In this document: piece after piece, positions 7,568 to 13,645 of the stretch
How the letters are laid out: the number at the start of each line of letters is the position of its first letter
Position numbering within the stretch: position 1 is the first letter of the stretch
From: Aquifex sp.
GTDB taxonomy: Bacteria > Aquificota > Aquificia > Aquificales > Aquificaceae
NCBI GenBank assembly: GCA_015487405.1
Contig: WFPV01000219.1
Span: 1 to 13,845 of the forward strand
DNA: 13,845 nucleotides
Reading direction: 5' to 3'
Made by a program: the position numbers and the translations under genes
Notes under the pieces: generated by a model
What the model was told of the DNA's origin: nothing
Databases searched by the model: none
The model's input: the letters and a program-made list of their open reading frames with translations, nothing else

Positions 7568-7609
7568 CCGTCGACCCCCCGGGTTTTTTGCAAGATTGGA
7601 GGTCGACGG
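7568..7609. repeat. Long palindromic element in the pheS-CRISPR intergenic region
   Basis: CCGTCGACC (7568-7576) is perfectly complementary to GGTCGACGG (7601-7609), and two further C-G pairs are possible after one mismatch. The loop of about 20 nt contains CCCGGG and a T6 run. It lies 46 bp after the pheS stop and about 30 bp before the CRISPR leader promoter. It could act as the pheS terminator, a structured RNA or a DNA-level element. I recognise no named family. The rest of 7523-7639 shows nothing coding. Confidence 0.6.
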
Positions 7610-7639
7610 GAAATTAGATTCATTTGGTGAAGGTGGATC

Positions 7640-7668
7640 TTGACAAAAAATAAAGTTTTAGCTATTAT
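7640..7668 (+). promoter_or_regulatory. CRISPR leader promoter
   Basis: TTGACA (7640-7645) is exact consensus, the spacer is 17 nt, and TATTAT (7663-7668) matches the -10 at five of six positions. Transcription should start near 7675, about 15 nt before the first repeat and in the direction expected from the repeat's GATTGAAAC end. The surrounding A/T-rich leader (about 7640-7689) fits a CRISPR leader. Confidence 0.75.
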
Positions 7669-7689
7669 TTTTATTGCACACGATGTTGG

Positions 7690-7851
7690 GTTTGTTATGT
7701 GCCTATAAGGGATTGAAACCATTGTCAAGGAGGTGTGATATGTTTGTAGAAATTTGTTTGTTATGTGCCTATAAGGGATTGAAACGAATTTGGGACAAGA
7801 AAGAGAAAGAAATGATTTATGGTTTGTTATGTGCCTATAAGGGATTGAAAC
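7690..7851 (+). CRISPR. Three-repeat CRISPR array, no cas genes in view
   Basis: Three identical 30-nt repeats lie at 7690-7719, 7756-7785 and 7822-7851. Each begins GTTTGTTATG and ends GGGATTGAAAC. Two unique spacers, both exactly 36 nt, lie at 7720-7755 and 7786-7821. The ATTGAAAC end matches the 8-nt 5' handle of many type I-B and type III crRNAs, so I assign transcription to the plus strand; the upstream promoter agrees. All three repeats are intact, with no degenerate terminal copy. No cas or adaptation gene is in this window, so the array would have to use Cas proteins encoded elsewhere. It resembles the small orphan arrays typical of thermophiles. Confidence 0.95.
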
Positions 7852-7884
7852 CTGAAGTATAAAATTTCATTTGCGCTATAAACC

Positions 7885-7894
7885 TGAGGAGGGA
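7885..7894 (+). promoter_or_regulatory. Shine-Dalgarno of the lipoprotein-like gene
   Basis: GAGGAGGGAG lies 6 nt before GTG at 7901 and selects that codon over the upstream in-frame TTG at 7871. A signal peptide then begins directly at the chosen start. Confidence 0.75.
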
Positions 7895-7900
7895 GAGAAA

Positions 7901-8161
7901 GTGAGGAAATTTTTCATCGGAGTAGGACTGTTAAGTATTTTTGTGGGTAGTTGTTCTTACATTGCAGGGGAATCTGCATCCAATTACATAGCTTCAGGTG
8001 GAAGAACTATAGGATATGTTGAAAATAGACCTATTTCTTCAACAATTGCGGGACATGGAGCTACTATAGGAGCTACAATTGCTCTCAATGCTATATTAGG
8101 CTATTGGCTTCAAAAAAGGAAAATGCCGACCTTAGAAAACTTGCTTACGATTGTTGGATGA
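7901..8161 (+). CDS. Putative lipoprotein, N-terminal segment (probably frameshifted)
   Basis: I do not recognise this family. The GTG start gives MRKFFIGVGLLSIFVGSC, a short signal peptide with lipobox VGSC (Cys18), so the product should be a membrane-anchored lipoprotein. A Gly/Ala-rich hydrophobic stretch, AGHGATIGATIALNAILGYW, follows and resembles a glycine-zipper or second membrane segment. After an A6 run at 8112-8117 the frame gives a short basic tail and stops. The -1 frame instead continues into the Cys-containing protein of the next entry. I read the three consecutive segments (7901-8564) as one lipoprotein gene broken twice, or one needing slippage. As read, the product is 86 residues. 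It begins 50 bp after the CRISPR array with no terminator between. An AT-rich composition suggests acquired DNA. Confidence 0.65.
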   Translation: MRKFFIGVGLLSIFVGSCSYIAGESASNYIASGGRTIGYVENRPISSTIAGHGATIGATIALNAILGYWLQKRKMPTLENLLTIVG

Positions 8162-8370
8162 ATAGACCTAAAGACTCCCCTTATTGGAATGAAAACCTGT
8201 GTAAGGTTATAGCGGAAGAGAGGTTAGAAAGGAAAAAGAATTTCTTTCTATCTGTTAATGCAGGAGAATGTAAAAAGTCTTTTTGGAATCCTTTCGCAGC
8301 GTTAAAAAAAAATGTTGGGATGAAGGATTTACTTACCTTGAAAATGCAAGAGAAGAAGATGAAACTTTAG
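8104..8370 (+). CDS. Putative lipoprotein, middle segment in the -1 frame
   Basis: This open frame overlaps the end of the previous segment and has only a TTG start (8104) without Shine-Dalgarno, so it is unlikely to start on its own. Its useful part runs from the A6 tract (8112-8117) to the A9 tract (8304-8312). It encodes a charged helical stretch with LRKLAYDCWMNRP, ENLCKVIAEE and GECKKSFWNPF, giving three cysteines. After the A9 tract the frame yields about 18 residues and stops, whereas the -1 frame carries on with KKCWDEGF. No homologue comes to mind. The open frame is clear, but its status as a separate gene is doubtful. Confidence 0.5.
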   Translation: MASKKENADLRKLAYDCWMNRPKDSPYWNENLCKVIAEERLERKKNFFLSVNAGECKKSFWNPFAALKKNVGMKDLLTLKMQEKKMKL

Positions 8371-8564
8371 AAGATACCTTAAAGCAAGTATATTATGACG
8401 ATACATTAATAAGTTGTATGCCGGATCCAGCAAACTACGTGGGGAAAGAAAAAGAACTTCAAGAAAAATACCTCTATTGCAAACAAAAAGCTAAAGAAGA
8501 AGCTCAAAAAGCTCTGAAGGAAATAGAACCAAAACTCAAAGAATACCTTGCAAAAAGAAGCTAA
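8283..8564 (+). CDS. Putative lipoprotein, C-terminal segment in a further -1 frame
   Basis: This frame becomes coding-like from the A9 tract (8304-8312): KKCWDEGFTYLENAREED, then ISCMPDP, EKYLYCKQKAKEE and a Lys/Glu-rich helix ending LKEYLAKRS. It supplies three more cysteines, making six in the reconstructed mature domain, which could form three disulfides. The pattern Cys-x-Pro ... Tyr-x-Cys-Lys echoes the Cys-Trp ... Leu-Cys-Lys pattern of the middle segment, supporting one continuous ancestral protein of roughly 220 residues. There is only a TTG start (8283) and no Shine-Dalgarno. nadC follows after 40 bp. Confidence 0.55.
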   Translation: MESFRSVKKKCWDEGFTYLENAREEDETLEDTLKQVYYDDTLISCMPDPANYVGKEKELQEKYLYCKQKAKEEAQKALKEIEPKLKEYLAKRS

Positions 8565-8568
8565 CCTA

Positions 8569-8596
8569 TTTACTCTCAGAAGAAACCCTGTAATCT
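8569..8596 (+). promoter_or_regulatory. Possible nadC promoter giving a leaderless mRNA
   Basis: TTTACT (8569-8574), a 16-nt spacer and TAATCT (8591-8596) lie just 8 nt before the nadC ATG. No Shine-Dalgarno is visible. If this promoter is used, the transcript would start at or within a few bases of the ATG. Confidence 0.35.
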
Positions 8597-8604
8597 AAAT
8601 CTTT

Positions 8605-9429
8605 ATGAATAAAATTCTCATTCGGGAAAAGCTTAAAGAGTTTCTAAACGAAGATTTAGGCTATCAGGACATCACTACCGAAGGTATCTATAGGGGAGAA
8701 AGGGCAAAAGCGATTATTAAAGCCAAGGAAAGCGGAGTTCTCTCAGGTCTCCCATTCGTAGAAGAGCTATTTCATTTATTAGGCAAGGTAGAAATAAAAA
8801 CCTCTAAAAAAGAGGGAGAATCTTTCAAAGCAGGAGATACCCTTATTGAGCTTGAAGGAGACGCAAAAAGTATACTCACCGGAGAGCGGGTAGCTCTAAA
8901 TATACTTCAAAGATTATCCGGAATAGCTACTACTACAAGAAAGTTTGTGAAAAAGCTTGAACCTAAAGGAATTAAAATTTTAGATACACGAAAAACAACC
9001 CCAGGATTTCGTTTCTTTGAAAAGTATGCAGTCAGAGTAGGGGGTGGAACGAACCACAGATTTGCCCTTTACGATATGGTTCTTATAAAGGATAACCACA
9101 AGAAAGTAGCAGGAAGCTTAAAAGAGGCGGTAAAGAGAGTCAGGGAAAGGATTTCTCCCGTTTACAAAATAGAGGTAGAAGTAGAAAACTTAAAAGAACT
9201 TGAGGAGGCTCTTGAGCTCGGTGTAGATACAGTCATGCTGGATAACTTTTTGCCTGAAGAAGTAAAAGAAGCAGTAAAGCTCGTAAATGGAAGATGTCTT
9301 GTAGAAGTTTCAGGAAACATAACTCTTGAAAATCTTGAAGAGTATGCTATTGAAGGGGTTCACTTCATCTCTTCAGGTTCTATTATTCACTCCTCCCGCT
9401 GGATTGACCTTTCGTTAAAAATTCTCTAA
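8605..9429 (+). CDS. nadC: Nicotinate-nucleotide pyrophosphorylase (carboxylating)
   Basis: This quinolinate phosphoribosyltransferase converts quinolinate and PRPP to nicotinate mononucleotide, CO2 and pyrophosphate in de novo NAD synthesis. It has 274 residues, the normal length. The N-terminal part shows EDLGYQDITTEG and AKESGVLSG. The barrel carries GERVALNILQRLSGIAT (93-109), the substrate-binding DTRKTTPGFRFFEKYAVRVGGGTNHR (127-152), IKDNH (161-165), EVEVEN, MLDNF and EVSGNI. The family ends with a [F/I]ISSG phosphate loop, here HFISSGSI. ATG 8605 is chosen because the conserved N-terminus begins about 15 residues later. nadA and nadB are not adjacent. The last 47 nt overlap the convergent small gene on the other strand. 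Confidence 0.97.
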   Translation: MNKILIREKLKEFLNEDLGYQDITTEGIYRGERAKAIIKAKESGVLSGLPFVEELFHLLGKVEIKTSKKEGESFKAGDTLIELEGDAKSILTGERVALNILQRLSGIATTTRKFVKKLEPKGIKILDTRKTTPGFRFFEKYAVRVGGGTNHRFALYDMVLIKDNHKKVAGSLKEAVKRVRERISPVYKIEVEVENLKELEEALELGVDTVMLDNFLPEEVKEAVKLVNGRCLVEVSGNITLENLEEYAIEGVHFISSGSIIHSSRWIDLSLKIL

Positions 9430-9664
9430 AGCCTTCAACATCTTTTGGAGAAACATCTTTAAAACCCCTTCTCTTTGCATAACGGAGCAAGGCTCTATAG
9501 CTAATTTTGCTCTCTATCTTTTTCGTAAGGATAAGATTGTCTCTCACAAGTTTTTGGTAAAAGAAAAATTTCTCCGAGTAATTCTTCCATGCCCGAAGGG
9601 CGTAATAGGAATATAAAAGATTAAAAATCACGAGGGCTAAAATCGTTAATATTAATATTCGCAC
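9383..9664 (-). CDS. Small membrane protein with FtsL/FtsB-like layout
   Basis: This is a 93-residue bitopic membrane protein. One hydrophobic helix (about 3-21, ILILTILALVIFNLLYSYY) is followed by a coiled-coil-prone stretch (about 32-55, FFFYQKLVRDNLILTKKIES). The segment LLRYAKRRGFKDVSPKDV then recalls the 'A...GM..P' end of FtsL-type division proteins. The layout fits FtsL/FtsB/DivIC, but such short coiled coils diverge fast, so the assignment is an inference. The start is GTG at 9662-9664 with no Shine-Dalgarno; the membrane helix begins right after it. Its start is 21 bp from the divergent mtaB ATG, and its 3' end overlaps nadC by 47 nt on the opposite strand. Confidence 0.7.
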   Translation of the reverse strand: MRILILTILALVIFNLLYSYYALRAWKNYSEKFFFYQKLVRDNLILTKKIESKISYRALLRYAKRRGFKDVSPKDVEGFREFLTKGQSSGRSE

Positions 9665-9685
9665 TACACTTATATTTTAATTCTT

Positions 9686-10918
9686 ATGAAAGTTGCCTTT
9701 GAAACCCTCGGTTGTAGAATGAACCAGTTCGACACAGACCTTATGCGTAACCAGTTCATCAGAAAAGGTTATGAAGTTGTTGAGTTTGAAGATATAGCGG
9801 ACATATACATCATAAACACCTGTACCGTAACAGTCGGTGGAGACCGTTCCTCCAGGCAAGCAATATATAGAGCAAAGAGGCAGAATCCAAATGCCATAGT
9901 AGTGGCTACCGGATGTTACGCACAGGTAAAGCCTGAGGAGCTTGCACGCCTGAAAGAAGTAGATATTGTCGTTGGCAACACTCACAAAAGTGAAATTCTG
10001 AAAATCGTTGAAGAGTTCTTAGAAAAAAGAGATAAAAAAGTTGTTGTTGGCGAGATATTCAGAGAAAATGAATTAAAAAACTTTGACCTCGTCCTCTACT
10101 TTGAGGGAGTAAGACCTTTCATAAAGGTTCAGGAGGGATGTAACAAGTTCTGCACCTTCTGTGTGATTCCCTACGCAAGGGGGAAGGTCAGAAGCGTAGA
10201 GAAGGAAAAAGTTATTCATCAGGTGAAACTCCTCGCGGAAAGGGGCTTTAAAGAAGTTGTCCTGACCGGAACACAGCTCTCCCAATACGGGTGGGACAAG
10301 GGATGCACTCTATACGACCTGTTAAAAGAGCTTATTAAAATACGAGGAATTGAGCTAATAAGGCTTTCCTCCATGCACATAAAGGAGATGGATGAAAACC
10401 TCCTAAGGCTTATAACTGAAGAGGAAAAGATAGCTCCCCACTTTCACCTTTCTCTCCAAAGCGGTTCGGACAGGATTCTTGAGCTAATGGATAGGGAATA
10501 TACCTTGGAGGAATATGCCAAAGTTGTCAAATACATCGTAGAAAAAAGGGAGTTGACGTCCATCGGAACAGATGTGATTGTCGGTTTTCCTACGGAAACG
10601 GACGAGGACTTTGAAAGAACCTACGAGTTTGTAAAAAGCCTTCCTATAGCCTATATGCATGTATTCCCTTACTCCGACAGACCGTTTACCAAAGCAAGCA
10701 AGCTAAAACCGAAAGTCCCCGAAAGAGAGAAAAAGGAGAGAGCAAAGCTCCTAAAAGAGCTTGACGAGGAAAAGAGAAAAAAGTTTTACGAAAAAAATAG
10801 GGGAAAGACGCTCAGGGCAATCGTCGTAGAAGAAAACAGACTCCTCACCGAGAACTACATAGACCTCAGAAAGGAAGGTTATAAAAACTTAGGAGAGCTT
10901 GTAAAGGTAAATATTTAA
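9686..10918 (+). CDS. mtaB: tRNA t6A methylthiotransferase MtaB-type (radical SAM)
   Basis: This radical-SAM methylthiotransferase is predicted to convert N6-threonylcarbamoyladenosine at position 37 of ANN-decoding tRNAs to the 2-methylthio form. It has 410 residues. The N-terminal UPF0004 domain carries the auxiliary-cluster cysteines C10 (TLGCRMNQFDTD), C46 (NTCTVT) and C77 (TGCYAQ). The radical-SAM cluster is C152-x3-C156-x2-C159 in GCNKFCTFCVIPYARG. Downstream are VVLTGTQLSQYG, HLSLQSGSDRIL and GTDVIVGFPTETDEDF, all typical of the family. The TCTVT...DR-SRQ block and TLGCRMNQ favour MtaB over MiaB or RimO. The C-terminal TRAM-like part is short. ATG 9686 has no Shine-Dalgarno, and a TATATT lies 9 nt upstream. 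A hairpin terminator directly follows the stop. Confidence 0.92.
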   Translation: MKVAFETLGCRMNQFDTDLMRNQFIRKGYEVVEFEDIADIYIINTCTVTVGGDRSSRQAIYRAKRQNPNAIVVATGCYAQVKPEELARLKEVDIVVGNTHKSEILKIVEEFLEKRDKKVVVGEIFRENELKNFDLVLYFEGVRPFIKVQEGCNKFCTFCVIPYARGKVRSVEKEKVIHQVKLLAERGFKEVVLTGTQLSQYGWDKGCTLYDLLKELIKIRGIELIRLSSMHIKEMDENLLRLITEEEKIAPHFHLSLQSGSDRILELMDREYTLEEYAKVVKYIVEKRELTSIGTDVIVGFPTETDEDFERTYEFVKSLPIAYMHVFPYSDRPFTKASKLKPKVPEREKKERAKLLKELDEEKRKKFYEKNRGKTLRAIVVEENRLLTENYIDLRKEGYKNLGELVKVNI

Positions 10919-10920
10919 GA

Positions 10921-10958
10921 ACCGCCCCGAAGGGGCGGTATCTGAAATTATTTTTTCT
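10921..10958. terminator. Bidirectional hairpin terminator between mtaB and lpd
   Basis: ACCGCCCC (10921-10928) and GGGGCGGT (10932-10939) form a perfect 8-bp stem. On the minus strand the loop includes the stable C(UUCG)G tetraloop. The plus strand continues ATCTGAAATTATTTTTT after the stem, and the minus strand continues TCTTAAATATTT, so both convergent genes can end here. It lies 2 bp after the mtaB stop and 8 bp after the lpd stop. Confidence 0.85.
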
Positions 10959-12351
10959 TAACCCAAGAAATTGGTCCATAGTAAATTTCAGAAGAGGCTA
11001 TGCCTATGTTTTCGGAAAGGGAGGGGTGGGAATACATAGTTTTTGACGCAAACTCCACGGTCTTTCCATCCCTAATCATATGAACTACTTGGTGAATGAG
11101 CTCTCCCGCGTGGGGACCCACTATATGGCATCCTAAGATTTCTCCCGTCTCGTCGTCCGCTACGATTCTGACAAAACCTTCGTTTTCTCCGTCATCCATG
11201 GCCTTGGGATTGGATACGAAGGAAGCTACCCCTACCCTCACTTCGATATCTTCGTCCTCTGCCTGCTCCTCCGTGAGTCCTACGGAAGCCACCTCTAATG
11301 CGGAGTATATAATCTTTGGAATTATCCTGTCGTTTCTCTTCCAGTCCCTCTCTCCCAGCATATGGGCTATCGCTATTTTCCCTTCGTACATTGCCTTGTG
11401 GGCAAGCATTAAGGGGGATGTTATGTCTCCGCAAGCGTAGATGTTTGGAACATTTGTCTGAGAATATTCGTTTACCTTTACAAATCCTCTCTCGTCCAGC
11501 TCAATACCAAGCTCCTCAAGACCTATCCCGTGAGTATTGGGCTTTCTTCCAACTCCGAGGAGAATAAAGTCCGCCTCAACCTCCGTCCCGTCGGTGAGTT
11601 TCGCCTTCACACCGTTGTCAGTTTTTTCCCAGCTTTCTACCGAGGTTCTTGTCCTTATGTCTACTCCCAGCTCCCTTAACTTCCTTCCAAGATACCTCCC
11701 GCTGTCCTCAGGAATGTCAGGGGAAGGAAGAACTCTGTCTTTTATCTCAACGAGGACGACCTCACTTCCGTATTTTCTAAAAATGTAGGCAAACTCAACT
11801 CCTACCGCTCCGCCGCCCACTATAAGAAGCTTCTTAGGAATGTAATCTACCTCCCAAATCTGGTCCGTATCCACAACGTATTTTCCGTCGGGAACGAGAT
11901 TACCTATAGCGGTGGGCTTAGAGCCTGTGGCTACGAGGATATACTTCGTCTTTATCGTTTCCTCCGCACCCTCAACGAAAACTGTATTGGGATCCTTGAT
12001 AACTCCCCTTCCGTAGATTATCGGTATTCTAAGCTGCTGGGCGAACTTCTTGAAATTTTCCCTTATAGTTACGACTACATCTTCCCTTCCCTGCATAAGC
12101 TTCTTGTAGTCAAGGTCGTATCCCTTGGGCAGAATTCCGTATTTTTCCATCTTTTCAAACTTGTCAAGCAGGTACGCCCCGTGTCTCATATATTTGGAAG
12201 GGATACATCCCCTGTTTAGGCAGTTTCCTCCCACAGTCTCAGGAGAAAGCTCAACAAAAGCTACCTTCATTCCCCTCCTGAAGGCGTACAATCCCGCTTC
12301 GTATCCTCCGCTTCCCGCACCCAAGATGACGACGTCAACCTCTAAAGCCAT
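10948..12351 (-). CDS. lpdA: Dihydrolipoamide dehydrogenase
   Basis: This FAD- and NAD-dependent flavoprotein reoxidises dihydrolipoyl groups of 2-oxoacid dehydrogenase or glycine-cleavage complexes, or of a lipoate-dependent sulfur pathway. It has 467 residues, the normal length. FAD binding is GAGSGGYEA (11-19). The redox disulfide is C44/C49 in GGNCLNRGCIPSK, where the family usually has GGTCLNVGCIPSK. NAD binding is IVGGGAVGVEFA. The second FAD loop ends IYACGDI. The C-terminal dimerisation domain holds the catalytic His/Glu pair in HPSLSE (H442, E447). The gene stands alone, with no E1, E2 or gcv genes next to it, so its partner complex cannot be assigned from context. A strong AAGGAGG precedes ATG 12349-12351. 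It is divergent from folC and convergent with mtaB. Confidence 0.93.
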   Translation of the reverse strand: MALEVDVVILGAGSGGYEAGLYAFRRGMKVAFVELSPETVGGNCLNRGCIPSKYMRHGAYLLDKFEKMEKYGILPKGYDLDYKKLMQGREDVVVTIRENFKKFAQQLRIPIIYGRGVIKDPNTVFVEGAEETIKTKYILVATGSKPTAIGNLVPDGKYVVDTDQIWEVDYIPKKLLIVGGGAVGVEFAYIFRKYGSEVVLVEIKDRVLPSPDIPEDSGRYLGRKLRELGVDIRTRTSVESWEKTDNGVKAKLTDGTEVEADFILLGVGRKPNTHGIGLEELGIELDERGFVKVNEYSQTNVPNIYACGDITSPLMLAHKAMYEGKIAIAHMLGERDWKRNDRIIPKIIYSALEVASVGLTEEQAEDEDIEVRVGVASFVSNPKAMDDGENEGFVRIVADDETGEILGCHIVGPHAGELIHQVVHMIRDGKTVEFASKTMYSHPSLSENIGIASSEIYYGPISWVKKK

Positions 12352-12357
12352 TAACCC

Positions 12358-12364
12358 CCTCCTT
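12358..12364 (-). promoter_or_regulatory. Shine-Dalgarno of lpdA
   Basis: On the minus strand this reads AAGGAGG, 6 nt upstream of the lpdA ATG. It is followed by a run of G residues that extends pairing, and it decides the start. Confidence 0.8.
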
Positions 12365-12393
12365 ATTAGGAGTTTTTCTTATATTAGCATTTT

Positions 12394-13626
12394 ATGGGCA
12401 TCCTATGGGAGTTATACAAGGGGAAAGACTTTGATGTAAAGCCAACCTTAGAGAGAATTAGGAGAGCCTGTGAATATTTGGGAAACCCCCAGAACAAATA
12501 CCCATCCATACTTGTAGGAGGAACTAACGGCAAGGGCTCAACTTGTGCCTTTACGGAATCTATACTCAGAAAACACGGATTGAAAACCGGGTGGTTCATA
12601 TCTCCTCATCTAATAAGTGAAAACGAACGATGGCGTATAAACGCAAAGGAGATATCTGAAGAAAAACTAAAGTACTACGTTAAAGAACTAAAGCCTTTAT
12701 TTGAAAAATTTGAACTGACCTACTTTGAGGCGGCTACACTGATTGCGGTTAAATACTTTGCCGACGAGGAAGTGGACGTAGCAGTATTCGAAGTGGGAAT
12801 GGGGGGAAGATGGGATGCAACTAAGGTTTCAAACCCTAAGGTTGTTGCCATAACCAACGTTGAAAGAGACCACACCCGCTGGCTCGGAAAAAACGTATAC
12901 GAAATAGCGGAAGACAAACTGCATCTATATAGGGAAGGAGTGCCCCTCGTCCTAGGTTCTGCAAAATTCCCCCTGTACGCGAAAGCGAGGGAGATGAACC
13001 TAAAAAATCTTATAGTAGCTGGTTTGGACTACGAGTATTACGGAGAGGTAAATAGAGAGGGTACTACGCTAAAGTATTACTCTTACAAAGATATATCTTT
13101 CCGGAATATTAAACTCTCGCTTTTCGGAAAGTGGCAGATAGACAACGCCTCAAATGCTATAACTCTATCTAAAGAATTTATGGGTTTTTTGAAAGAAAAA
13201 AAAGTAAAAGAAGCCTTGCAAACCGCGAAGTGGGAAGGAAGAATGGAGATTTTAAGAAGTAAGCCTTTACTTATGATTGATGCTTCCCATAATCCTTATG
13301 CAGTAGCGAAGGTTATAAAGGAAGTTAAGAAACACTTTCCTGAGATAAGAATCGCTTTTTCGGGTTTGGTTGGAAAGGAGTGGCAATTATCCTTAGAGAT
13401 TATTTCCCGATATTTCCGTGAAATTTTTATAATCCCTATTAATTACTATAGGGCTGAAAACCCTCGAAATATTATGAATTATGCAAAGAAACTCGGATTA
13501 AAAGTTGATATAATTTCTTCAGAAAAAGCTGTAAATTTTCAAAAGGACATCCTAATCCTTGGTTCTATATACCTTATAAGTGATATAAAAAAATGTTATA
13601 GCCAAACCTTTACAACCTTGGTATAA
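12394..13626 (+). CDS. folC: Folylpolyglutamate synthase / dihydrofolate synthase
   Basis: This ATP-dependent Mur-ligase-family enzyme adds glutamate to dihydropteroate and/or to folates. It has 410 residues, normal for FolC. The P-loop is GGTNGKGST (42-50), with the folate-loop ISPHL (69-73), EVGMGGRWDATKV (133-144), NVERDHTRWLG (155-164) and a C-terminal-domain DASHNPYA block. Whether it does one or both reactions cannot be decided from sequence. ATG 12394 is the first possible start, because an in-frame TAG lies at 12385-12387. No Shine-Dalgarno is positioned for it, and a TATATT lies 8 nt upstream. It is divergent from lpdA with 42 bp between starts. The last third becomes visibly more AT-rich. 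Confidence 0.94.
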   Translation: MGILWELYKGKDFDVKPTLERIRRACEYLGNPQNKYPSILVGGTNGKGSTCAFTESILRKHGLKTGWFISPHLISENERWRINAKEISEEKLKYYVKELKPLFEKFELTYFEAATLIAVKYFADEEVDVAVFEVGMGGRWDATKVSNPKVVAITNVERDHTRWLGKNVYEIAEDKLHLYREGVPLVLGSAKFPLYAKAREMNLKNLIVAGLDYEYYGEVNREGTTLKYYSYKDISFRNIKLSLFGKWQIDNASNAITLSKEFMGFLKEKKVKEALQTAKWEGRMEILRSKPLLMIDASHNPYAVAKVIKEVKKHFPEIRIAFSGLVGKEWQLSLEIISRYFREIFIIPINYYRAENPRNIMNYAKKLGLKVDIISSEKAVNFQKDILILGSIYLISDIKKCYSQTFTTLV

Positions 13627-13645
13627 AATAAAAATTGTTTTAAAA

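Noticed and set aside
7523..7690. tRNA gene, riboswitch or 6S-like RNA in the pheS-CRISPR gap
   Set aside because: No cloverleaf, T-loop sequence or known aptamer core could be found; only one palindrome is clear.
7519..7728. 69-codon open frame on the minus strand across the pheS-CRISPR intergenic region
   Set aside because: It crosses the palindrome, the leader promoter and the first repeat, has no Shine-Dalgarno, and its product shows no protein-like pattern.
7674..7862. Open frame running through the CRISPR array, including a Shine-Dalgarno plus ATG start at 7740 that would give about 40 residues with LLCAYKGLK repeats
   Set aside because: Repeat plus spacer is 66 nt, a multiple of three, and the repeat has no stop in this frame, so the frame stays open by chance. 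The Shine-Dalgarno and ATG belong to the spacer.
7871..7900. TTG at 7871 as start of the lipoprotein-like gene
   Set aside because: It would place ten charged residues before the signal peptide and lies upstream of the strong Shine-Dalgarno, which fits GTG 7901.
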